Positions 1 through 5,400 of a stretch of DNA of 7,301 bases are shown here, one piece after another. The position numbers and the translations under genes are program-made. This stretch comes from Gallionellaceae bacterium UBA6222 (GTDB taxonomy: Bacteria > Pseudomonadota > Gammaproteobacteria > Burkholderiales > Gallionellaceae), in NCBI GenBank assembly GCA_002421915.1, contig DISA01000064.1, positions 1 through 7,301 of the forward strand, in the 5' to 3' direction. Position 1 is the first letter of the stretch. Every line of letters begins with the position of its first letter. The notes under the pieces were generated by a model. It was given only the letters and a program-made list of their open reading frames with translations, did no database searches and was not told the origin of the DNA.

Positions 1-505
1 CGGCGCTGCGCTGGTAGAGCTGGCATGAGAGCTTGCCGTCCGCCACGTAGAACTGGAAAAAGGCGTGGCAGGGCGCGAGCGCCATCTTGTCCAGTTCGCC
101 CACGTTCCACGCCGAGACGATGATGCGGCGCGAATCGGGGTTGGTCTTGAGTTGGTCGACGGCGATCTTGATCTGGTCGATCACGCGGCCATCGACCGCT
201 TCCCACGAGCGCCACTGCTTGCCGTACACCGGTCCGAGGTTGCCGTTCTCGTCCGCCCACTCGTCCCAGATGCTGACGCCGTTGTCCTTCAGGTACTGGG
301 TGTTAGTGCTGCCCTGCAGGAACCACAGCAGTTCGTGGACGATGGATTTGAGGTGGCACTTCTTGGTAGTGACCAGCGGGAAGCCATGCGAGAGATCGAA
401 GCGCATCTGGTAACCAAACACGCTGGTGGTGCCGGTGCCGGTGCGGTCGGATTTGGTGGTGCCGTGGGTGAGCACGTGCTGCATCAGATCGAGGTATTGG
501 CGCAT
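1..505 (-). CDS. thyA: Thymidylate synthase, N-terminal 168 residues (3' end beyond window)
   Basis: ThyA methylates dUMP to dTMP in the cytosol using methylene-tetrahydrofolate, for DNA precursor synthesis. The minus-strand translation starts MRQYLDLMQHVL and runs colinear with E. coli ThyA without gaps. Arg21 lies in SDRTGTG, followed by KCHLKSI, WDEWADENG, GPVYGKQWR and DSRRIIVSAWN. The catalytic cysteine in APCHAFFQF is Cys146 (bases 68-70), the same number as in E. coli. The reading frame leaves the window at ...CQLYQRSA, residue 168 of an enzyme that is usually about 264 residues, so the folate-binding C-terminal part is not visible. The ATG at 503-505 is chosen because it matches the family N-terminus exactly; no good Shine-Dalgarno precedes it. 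It is divergent from the M17 peptidase gene. Recognition is firm; only the downstream half is unseen. Confidence 0.97.
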   Translation of the reverse strand, partial: MRQYLDLMQHVLTHGTTKSDRTGTGTTSVFGYQMRFDLSHGFPLVTTKKCHLKSIVHELLWFLQGSTNTQYLKDNGVSIWDEWADENGNLGPVYGKQWRSWEAVDGRVIDQIKIAVDQLKTNPDSRRIIVSAWNVGELDKMALAPCHAFFQFYVADGKLSCQLYQRSA

Positions 506-516
506 GGTGTAGCCCG

Positions 517-522
517 TATAAT
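517..522 (+). promoter_or_regulatory. Putative -10 box (TATAAT) in the divergent thyA / M17 gap
   Basis: A perfect TATAAT stands at 517-522 in the 49-bp gap between the two divergent start codons. At a 17-bp spacing the -35 position reads GTATTG (494-499), which is weak and lies inside thyA. Transcription would start near 529, giving a leader of about 25 bases to the ATG at 555, but only about 5 bases to the ATG at 534. The reverse complement of the same bases offers GATTAT, a 4/6 match that could serve thyA with a very short leader. Consensus match only; no experimental support. Confidence 0.45.
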
Positions 523-545
523 CGCGGCGTTTTATGACTAAATTC

Positions 546-550
546 GAGGA
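546..550 (+). promoter_or_regulatory. Ribosome binding site (GAGGA) deciding the M17 peptidase start
   Basis: GAGGA lies four bases before the ATG at 555-557. The in-frame ATG at 534 has no purine-rich stretch upstream (the preceding bases are GCGGCGTTTT) and would be almost leaderless from the TATAAT box. This favours the downstream start, although the spacing is a little short. Confidence 0.5.
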
Positions 551-554
551 CGCA

Positions 555-2045
555 ATGCTAGCACAACTGACCCTGTTTCCCGCCCTGCCCAAGACGTTGA
601 CCGCCACGCACCTGCTGGTGCTATTGCCGAAAAACAAGACATTGCCCAAGGATGCGCCATACGCTGCATTGCTGGCATCGGTGCTGAAGCGCCGCGCCAT
701 GAAGGCGGAGGAACTGGCGAAAACTCCGGTCGCCGCGAATGCCGCCAACGGCACACTGGTGGCGTGGGCGATGCTGGATTTCGAAAAAGACACGTTTACC
801 TTGCAGTCACAGACCCGCAAGGCACTGCAATTGCTGCTGGCCGAGCAGCCCAAGGCGATTGCGATTGCGGTGTCCGGCAGTCAGGCGCAACGTGCCGCCG
901 AGCTGGCGGTGTATGGCGCCTGGGTGAACGGCGCGCTGCTGCCGGTGCACAAGAAGAAGGACGAGCGCAAGGCCTTGCAGAAGATCGATCTGTACGGGGT
1001 GAATAAGTCTGTGGATTGGGCTTCAGCCCGACACGTCGGACTAAAGTCCGACCCACAACAGATTTTCGACGCGCTCAGGGCGCAGGCGGCGGGCAATCTG
1101 TTGTGCCGCGAGCTGACCGTGTTGCCGCCGAACGAGTTGACGCCGGGCGCATACCGTCAGCGCGTGAAAAAACTGGCGACAGAAAACAAATGGAAGCACG
1201 AAGAATTCGACATGAAAGCGTTGCGCAAGATGGGCGCGGGCGCGTTCGTTGCGGTGGCGCAGGGCAGCGACAATGATGATGCCGCCATCGTGCATCTGAC
1301 ATACAAGCATCCGAAGGCTAAACAGACTGTCGCGCTGGTCGGCAAAGGCATCTGCTTCGACACCGGCGGCCACAACCTTAAGCCGTCGCGCTACATGCAC
1401 AATATGCACGAGGACATGAACGGTTCTGCCGTCAGCCTCGGCATCCTGCTCGCGGCGACACAGCAAAAGTTGGCGCTGAACATCGACTGCTGGCTGGCAC
1501 TGGCACAGAACCACATCAGCCCGAAAGCGTACAAACAGAACGATATCGTGAAGGCTCTCAACGGCACGTACATAGAGATCATCCACACCGACGCCGAGGG
1601 GCGCATGGTGCTGGCTGATACGCTGACGCTCGCCTCGCGCGCGAAACCCGACCTGATGATCGACTTTGCCACGCTCACTGGCAGCATGGCGATGGCGCTC
1701 GGCGCGCGCTACAGCGGCGTGTTCGGCACGACCGATGAATTGGCGCAACGCGCGGTGAGCGTCGGCAAACAGACCGGCGAACGTCTGTGTGCGTTCCCCC
1801 AGGATGAAGACTACGAATCGGCGCTCGATTCCAAGGTCGCCGACATCAAACAATGCACGCTGGACGGCGAGGCCGACCACATCCTCGCCACGCGCTTCCT
1901 CAAACGCTTCGTCGAACACGACACGCCGTGGCTGCACGTGGATTTATCGGCCAGCCATTGCGACGGCGGGTTGGGCGCGGTGGGAACCGAAGTGACGGGT
2001 TTTGGCGTGGACTGGGGTGTGGCGATGCTGAAGGCCGGTAACTGA
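555..2045 (+). CDS. M17 family (leucyl aminopeptidase-type) metallopeptidase
   Basis: Predicted cytosolic two-metal aminopeptidase that removes N-terminal residues from peptides. Numbered from the ATG at 555 (496 residues), the C-terminal catalytic domain shows VGKGICFDTGG (Lys264, Asp269), NLKP (Lys276), HEDMNGSA (Asp287) and HTDAEGRMVLADTL (Asp346, Glu348, Arg350). These seven residues keep exactly the spacing of E. coli PepA Lys270, Asp275, Lys282, Asp293, Asp352, Glu354 and Arg356, so the metal and catalytic sites look complete. The N-terminal part (about 1-145) is the diverged, non-catalytic domain. A REP-like palindrome encodes residues about 153-167 at the interdomain linker without breaking the frame. 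An in-frame ATG at 534 would add seven residues, but the GAGGA site favours 555. The lipoprotein gene begins one base after its TGA, so the two are probably co-transcribed. Substrate preference, and whether it is PepA or another M17 branch, cannot be told. Confidence 0.93.
   Translation: MLAQLTLFPALPKTLTATHLLVLLPKNKTLPKDAPYAALLASVLKRRAMKAEELAKTPVAANAANGTLVAWAMLDFEKDTFTLQSQTRKALQLLLAEQPKAIAIAVSGSQAQRAAELAVYGAWVNGALLPVHKKKDERKALQKIDLYGVNKSVDWASARHVGLKSDPQQIFDALRAQAAGNLLCRELTVLPPNELTPGAYRQRVKKLATENKWKHEEFDMKALRKMGAGAFVAVAQGSDNDDAAIVHLTYKHPKAKQTVALVGKGICFDTGGHNLKPSRYMHNMHEDMNGSAVSLGILLAATQQKLALNIDCWLALAQNHISPKAYKQNDIVKALNGTYIEIIHTDAEGRMVLADTLTLASRAKPDLMIDFATLTGSMAMALGARYSGVFGTTDELAQRAVSVGKQTGERLCAFPQDEDYESALDSKVADIKQCTLDGEADHILATRFLKRFVEHDTPWLHVDLSASHCDGGLGAVGTEVTGFGVDWGVAMLKAGN
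1010..1057 (+). repeat. REP-like double palindrome inserted in frame within the M17 gene
   Basis: This 48-bp block contains GGGCT/AGCCC (1018-1022 with 1025-1029) and a perfect 8-bp GTCGGACT/AGTCCGAC (1035-1042 with 1045-1052). The outer arms TGTGG and CCACA (1010-1014, 1053-1057) can also pair. Read on the minus strand from 1057 to 1035, it matches 7154-7176 at 22 of 23 positions. It is therefore a second copy of the element in the proA-lpdA gap. It translates as VDWASARHVGLKSDP and keeps the reading frame open (48 bases = 16 codons). Confidence 0.8.
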
Positions 2046-2046
2046 G

Positions 2047-2673
2047 ATGCGCACGATACGTTGGCTGTTGCTGCTGGCGGTTGTTTTATTGGCCGCTTGC
2101 GGCGAGGTGGAGAAACAGGCCGCATTGCCCGCCGGCAGTGTCGTGCTCGCGCTGGGCGACAGCCTGACGGCGGGTGCGGGTGTGGCATCCGATCAGGCGT
2201 GGCCTGCGCTGTTGGCGGCGCGCACGGGCTGGCTGGTTGTCAATGGCGGTGTGAACGGCAACACCAGCGCCGATGCCCTGCAGCGGTTGCCCGCATTGCT
2301 GGAAGAGCACCAGCCCGCACTGGTGCTGCTGACGCTGGGCGGCAACGACATGTTGCGCCGTTTGCCGCTGCCGGAGACGGAAGCCAATCTCGCTCGCATG
2401 GTCGTCCTGTGCAAGGCGGCGGGCGCGCAGATCGTGCTGCTGGGGACGCCGCAACCCAGTCTGGCCGGTGCGGTGCTGCGCAAGCTGTCCACACCGGAGT
2501 TCTACCGCCAGGTGGCCAAATCGCAACAGGTGCCACTGATCGAGGATGCGATCGCCGAGGTTTTGTCCGACCCGCTGCTCAAGGGCGACCAGATCCATCC
2601 GAATGCAGAGGGGCACACTTTGCTTTCCGCAAAAATTCACGATGCCCTGCGCGAGATCGGCTACGCCGGATAG
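2047..2673 (+). CDS. SGNH/GDSL hydrolase lipoprotein, TesA-like arylesterase/lysophospholipase
   Basis: Predicted envelope lipoprotein ester hydrolase of 208 residues. The N-terminus has two arginines, a leucine-rich core and the lipobox LAAC with Cys18, so lipidation and membrane anchoring are expected. E. coli TesA, by contrast, is a soluble periplasmic enzyme. SGNH blocks are complete: GDSLTAG (nucleophile Ser39), NGGVNGNTS (oxyanion Gly about 71), LGGNDMLR (Asn100) and DQIHPNAEGH (Asp181 and His184 of the triad). Family members cleave acyl-CoA thioesters, aryl esters or lysophospholipids; the real substrate here is unknown. The ATG follows the M17 stop codon by one base and lacks a strong Shine-Dalgarno, pointing to translational coupling. 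The usual TesA neighbour, the YbbA-type ABC transporter gene, is not next to it. Family assignment is firm; the lipoprotein call rests on the lipobox alone. Confidence 0.93.
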   Translation: MRTIRWLLLLAVVLLAACGEVEKQAALPAGSVVLALGDSLTAGAGVASDQAWPALLAARTGWLVVNGGVNGNTSADALQRLPALLEEHQPALVLLTLGGNDMLRRLPLPETEANLARMVVLCKAAGAQIVLLGTPQPSLAGAVLRKLSTPEFYRQVAKSQQVPLIEDAIAEVLSDPLLKGDQIHPNAEGHTLLSAKIHDALREIGYAG

Positions 2674-2683
2674 TTGCCCCACT

Positions 2684-2713
2684 TTGCGCAAGCGAGGGCT
2701 GACCTGCTACTAT
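2684..2713 (+). promoter_or_regulatory. Possible sigma-70 promoter before the PA2779-type gene
   Basis: TTGCGC (2684-2689) and TACTAT (2708-2713), 18 bp apart, lie in the 110-bp gap after the SGNH gene. They match the -35 and -10 consensus at 3/6 and 4/6 positions. The predicted leader would be about 65 bases to the ATG at 2784. No intrinsic terminator is visible after the SGNH gene, so read-through from upstream is also possible. Confidence 0.3.
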
Positions 2714-2769
2714 CCCCGTGCCAGTGGTGTATTTGGTATCGGTCGCTGATGGTATCCATTCAACTCTTT

Positions 2770-2777
2770 GGGGAGGA
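2770..2777 (+). promoter_or_regulatory. Strong ribosome binding site (GGGGAGGA)
   Basis: GGGGAGGA is six bases upstream of the ATG at 2784. It fixes the start of the small exported protein and rules out the longer in-frame reading from 2718, whose extra residues do not resemble a signal peptide. Confidence 0.8.
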
Positions 2778-2783
2778 TTCAAG

Positions 2784-3185
2784 ATGAAACAGCAACATTC
2801 CGTATTTATGCGTTGGGCCAGCCGCGTGATGATGGTGCTTATGCTGGGTGTCGGCATGCCTTTGACGGCGTCTGCACAGATGGTGGAAACCGATCAGGCG
2901 GTGAGTCACGCCCTGGCCGAGCAGAGCCGCGCCAGGATCATGGCACTGGTCGAGCGCGATGATGTGCGCGCCCAACTCGAAGCCAAAGGGGTAACGAGTG
3001 AACAGGCGAAAGCACGCGTTAGTGCGTTGACCGATGAAGAAGCCATTCAGGTATCCGGAAAATTGGACCAACTGCCGGCCGGTGGCGATATCATCGGCAC
3101 TGCGGTGTTCGTCTTTATCGTGTTGCTGGTGACCGACATTCTCGGCTATACCAAAATATTTCCGTTCACCCGTTCCATCCGTTAA
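2784..3185 (+). CDS. PA2779 family protein: small exported protein with a C-terminal membrane helix
   Basis: This 133-residue protein starts with a typical Sec signal peptide: charged MKQQHSVFMRWASR, a hydrophobic stretch, and a likely cleavage site TASA|Q after residue 31. The mature N-terminal part (about 32-97) is polar and probably helical, with SRARIMALVERDDVRAQL and GVTSEQAKARVSALTDEE. Near the C-terminus GGDIIGTAVFVFIVLLVTD (about 100-118) is one membrane segment, followed by a short tail ending FTRSIR. This layout, together with a C39-like peptidase lipoprotein encoded six bases downstream, matches the PA2779/PA2778 pair named from Pseudomonas aeruginosa. I know of no established biochemical function. 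Being a partner or substrate of the neighbouring peptidase is a guess from linkage only. The GGGGAGGA site suggests efficient translation, and a hairpin terminator just after the gene may make this the more abundant product of the pair. Confidence 0.87.
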   Translation: MKQQHSVFMRWASRVMMVLMLGVGMPLTASAQMVETDQAVSHALAEQSRARIMALVERDDVRAQLEAKGVTSEQAKARVSALTDEEAIQVSGKLDQLPAGGDIIGTAVFVFIVLLVTDILGYTKIFPFTRSIR

Positions 3186-3191
3186 ACCACC

Positions 3192-4136
3192 GTGTTGGAA
3201 CTGTCCGCCCGCCTTCTGGCGGGCGTTCTTTTTTTGCTGATTGGAGGTTGCGGCGGCACGCTGCAAACCCGTGCCGTGCTGGATGCGCCGTCTGACCAGC
3301 TGGTGCGTCGCGCCGAGCTTGCTGACGTTCCCTTTCATGCGCAGGAAGATTATCAATGCGGCCCGGCGGCGCTGGCGATGGTATTGAATGCGGCAGGCGT
3401 GGCGGCCGATCCGGAGGGGCTGAAGCCGGAAGTGTATCTGCCGCAACGCCAGGGCAGCCTGCAGGTCGAGATGCTGGCGGCGGTGCGGCGCCACGGCGTG
3501 GTCGCCTATCAACTGGTGCCTGAGCTGGCCAATTTGCTGGCCGAAGTGGCTGACGGCACACCGGTGATTGTGTTGCAGAATCTGGGATTGGGTTGGTATC
3601 CGGTCTGGCACTACGCGGTGGTGATCGGCTACGACCTGGAGCGCCGGGAGGTCATCCTGCGCTCCGGGCGCGAACAGCGCCAAGTTCTACCGATGACTAC
3701 CTTTGAGCGTACTTGGGCGCGCAGCGGCTATTGGGCGATGCTGGCATTGCCGCCGGGCAGGATTCCGCGCAGTGCCGGGGAAGCATCGTTTGTTTCCGCC
3801 GTGAGTGCGCTGGAAAGGGCCGGGCATTTGCGGGGGGCGCGCAGCGCGTACCTCGCGGCGGTGCAACGCTGGCCGCAAAGTCTGGCGGCACGGATTGGTG
3901 CGGGGAATACTGCCTACCGCACGAAAGATCTCGTGCAGGCGGAAGCGGATTTCAGACAGGCTGTCGCAGCGCATCCCGATTCGGTCGCGGCGCTGAACAA
4001 CCTGGCACAAACACTGTCCGATCTGGGGCGCGATGAAGAGGCGTTACTTTACGCACAACGCGCGGTCGAACTGGGCGGTCCACTCGGGGAGGTTGCGCGG
4101 GAAACGCTTGAAGGCATCCGGCGCAAACTTGAATAA
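3192..4136 (+). CDS. PA2778 family C39-like cysteine peptidase lipoprotein with TPR repeats
   Basis: Predicted envelope lipoprotein of 314 residues. The signal peptide ends in the lipobox IGGC with Cys20. A papain-like C39-type domain follows (about 40-190): DYQCGPAALAMVLNAAG holds the likely nucleophile Cys56 with its preceding Gln55, and WHYAVVIGYD holds His140. The third triad residue is not obvious. After a Pro-rich link, residues about 200-310 form TPR-like helical pairs, for example DLVQAEADFRQAVAAHPDS and SVAALNNLAQTLSDLGRDEE, suggesting protein binding. C39 domains usually cut leader peptides of secreted peptides, but here no ABC transporter is fused or adjacent, so the substrate is unknown. 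The start is GTG at 3192, six bases after the PA2779-type stop, without a Shine-Dalgarno, so translation is probably coupled. An intrinsic terminator lies within codons 5-15. No other start retains the signal peptide. Confidence 0.9.
   Translation: MLELSARLLAGVLFLLIGGCGGTLQTRAVLDAPSDQLVRRAELADVPFHAQEDYQCGPAALAMVLNAAGVAADPEGLKPEVYLPQRQGSLQVEMLAAVRRHGVVAYQLVPELANLLAEVADGTPVIVLQNLGLGWYPVWHYAVVIGYDLERREVILRSGREQRQVLPMTTFERTWARSGYWAMLALPPGRIPRSAGEASFVSAVSALERAGHLRGARSAYLAAVQRWPQSLAARIGAGNTAYRTKDLVQAEADFRQAVAAHPDSVAALNNLAQTLSDLGRDEEALLYAQRAVELGGPLGEVARETLEGIRRKLE
3206..3235 (+). terminator. Intrinsic terminator/attenuator inside the signal-peptide codons of the PA2778-type gene
   Basis: CGCCCGCC (3206-3213), loop TTCT (3214-3217) and GGCGGGCG (3218-3225) form a perfect 8-bp GC-rich stem. 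TTC and then seven T (3229-3235) follow. This is the classical Rho-independent form. It ends 50 bases after the PA2779-type stop, but lies inside the open frame of the next gene, where it encodes about residues 5-15. It may terminate most transcripts after the first gene, with read-through when ribosomes occupy the start at 3192. Confidence 0.8.
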
Positions 4137-4139
4137 TCA

Positions 4140-4631
4140 TTAAGCCGCCCACGCGATAACCAGATAACGCGCGAATTTTCCGATGGCCATGTACAGCGCG
4201 GCCTGCCATGGATTCAATCGCAACCAGCCAGCCGCAACACACAGCGCATCGCCGAGCAGCGGTGTCCACGCCAACAGCAAGACGGGCGTTCCGTAGCATT
4301 TAACTTTCTCCACATGTTTCAGTTGCTGCGTCCTGGCTCGTGCAGCTTCATCCGAAACTTTGACTGTCCGCGTCAGCGGGCCAGGTGCAGTTCCTCCCGC
4401 ACCGGAGTGCTCCGCACCACCGTGTCGAAACTGCGGCAACAGCCAACCCATGCCAAAGCTCACCATGCCGCCCAGCGTGTTGCCTACGGTGGCGAGGGCG
4501 AGGGTGAGCCAGAAGGTTTCGGGGAAAGCCTTGAGGACTGCGAACAATACCGCCTCCGATCCGCCGGGCAGCAGGGTGGCGGCGAGGAAGCTGCTGATGA
4601 AAAGCGAGGTGAGGCTGGCGGTCTCGGTCAC
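4140..4631 (-). CDS. yqaA: YqaA family (DedA/VTT-related) inner-membrane protein
   Basis: A 163-residue polytopic membrane protein of the YqaA branch of the DedA/SNARE-associated (VTT) superfamily, whose members are linked to lipid transport and membrane homeostasis. YqaA itself has no firmly known role. The match to E. coli YqaA is clear: SLFISSFLAATLLPGGSE, then ATVGNTLGG, LLLAWTPLLGDALCVAAGW and IGKFARY. The loop between the two halves (about residues 67-112) is about 29 residues longer than in E. coli, with a Gly/Ala-rich stretch followed by a charged, probably helical part. The start is GTG at 4629-4631, chosen because MTETASLTSLF aligns with the E. coli N-terminus. There is no Shine-Dalgarno, but the DUF4197 stop is 16 bases upstream, so coupling is likely. 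Its stop is three bases from the stop of the convergent PA2778-type gene. Confidence 0.88.
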   Translation of the reverse strand: MTETASLTSLFISSFLAATLLPGGSEAVLFAVLKAFPETFWLTLALATVGNTLGGMVSFGMGWLLPQFRHGGAEHSGAGGTAPGPLTRTVKVSDEAARARTQQLKHVEKVKCYGTPVLLLAWTPLLGDALCVAAGWLRLNPWQAALYMAIGKFARYLVIAWAA

Positions 4632-4647
4632 GGGAATGACGGAATGA

Positions 4648-5400
4648 TTAAGGCTTGATCGCCGCGAAAATTTTCCGCGCCAGATCGCCGCTCGCCTTGA
4701 GCGGGTCGGCGCGGATCAGGCGTTCCTGTTCCGCCATCATCAGAAACAAACCGTCCAGCGCCTTGCGCGTGATGTAGTCGTCGAGGTGCGCATCGCGTTC
4801 CTCTACCAGTCCCAGACGCACGCCTTTGGCGGCGAAGCGGTCGTAGGCTTGGGCAAGGCTGACTTGCTGCATGGAGCGGGCGACGATGGGTTTGAATTTC
4901 CCGGTTAGCGCAGAATCTGTGCTGCGGCGAAAATACTGCGTGGCCGCATCGTCTTTGCCGAGCAGGATGTCTTTCGCATCGGTCACGGTCATGCTTTTCA
5001 CCGCGCCGAGCAGCAATGTTTTGGCTTCCGGCACGGCCGCCTCGGCGGCGCGGTTCATCGCCGTGATCAGGTTGTCCGGGTACTTGCCCAGACCGATCTT
5101 GCGCAACGCGCGATCGGCCTTTTGCAAATTCTCCGGCAACGGGATGCGCACTTTCTCATTGCCCAGATAACCGTTCTGCCGGGCGAGCTCCCTGACCGCA
5201 TTCTCCGCACCCTGACTGAGCGCCTGTTTCAGGCTGGTGACCTGATCCTGTGTGCTGAATCGGTCCAGCCCCGATGCCTCGCTCGAACTTTGTGAGGGCG
5301 GTTGCTTCAACTCGTCGAGTTTGGACTTGAGATCGTCGAGATTGAATGCGCTGCAAGGCGCACTCAACGCGAGCAACAGGGGCAACAGCAGCAGGCGCAT
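4648..5400 (-). CDS. DUF4197 domain-containing exported protein
   Basis: A 250-residue protein with a short, very leucine-rich signal peptide and a likely cleavage site CSA|F after residue 18, so periplasmic or envelope-located. After a low-complexity Ser/Gln/Pro linker (about 30-45), the DUF4197 domain fills the rest. Its recognisable pieces are LKQALSQGAENAVRELA, GYLGNEKVRIPLPENL, MNRAAEAAVPEAKTLL, MTVTDAKDILLGKDDAA and TQYFRRSTDSALTGKF. The function of the domain is unknown to me; no catalytic motif is apparent and it looks largely helical. The ATG at 5398-5400 overlaps the lpdA stop (TAATG), so it is probably translated by ribosomes coming from lpdA; no Shine-Dalgarno is seen. The open frame extends upstream to 5679, but that part lies inside lpdA and is Arg/Gly-rich shadow sequence, so it is excluded. 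Confidence 0.92.
   Translation of the reverse strand: MRLLLLPLLLALSAPCSAFNLDDLKSKLDELKQPPSQSSSEASGLDRFSTQDQVTSLKQALSQGAENAVRELARQNGYLGNEKVRIPLPENLQKADRALRKIGLGKYPDNLITAMNRAAEAAVPEAKTLLLGAVKSMTVTDAKDILLGKDDAATQYFRRSTDSALTGKFKPIVARSMQQVSLAQAYDRFAAKGVRLGLVEERDAHLDDYITRKALDGLFLMMAEQERLIRADPLKASGDLARKIFAAIKP

Noticed and set aside
65..541. Plus-strand open frame of 158 codons
   Set aside because: It lies fully antisense to thyA, which matches the family residue by residue. The product resembles no known protein and there is no ribosome site.
1010..1057. The palindrome as a sign that the M17 gene is broken
   Set aside because: The frame stays open, and every metal-binding and catalytic residue downstream has the spacing of PepA.
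1041..1937. Minus-strand open frame of 298 codons inside the M17 gene
   Set aside because: It is a mirror of the catalytic domain coding sequence. Long antisense frames are common in GC-rich genes, and its Arg/Ala/Val-rich product shows no domain.
2086..2691. Minus-strand open frame of 201 codons
   Set aside because: It is the shadow of the SGNH esterase gene, whose catalytic blocks are all present on the plus strand.
2760..3683. Minus-strand open frame of 307 codons
   Set aside because: It runs antisense to two convincing genes with signal peptides and crosses the terminator hairpin. It is His/Gln/Arg-rich without recognisable motifs.
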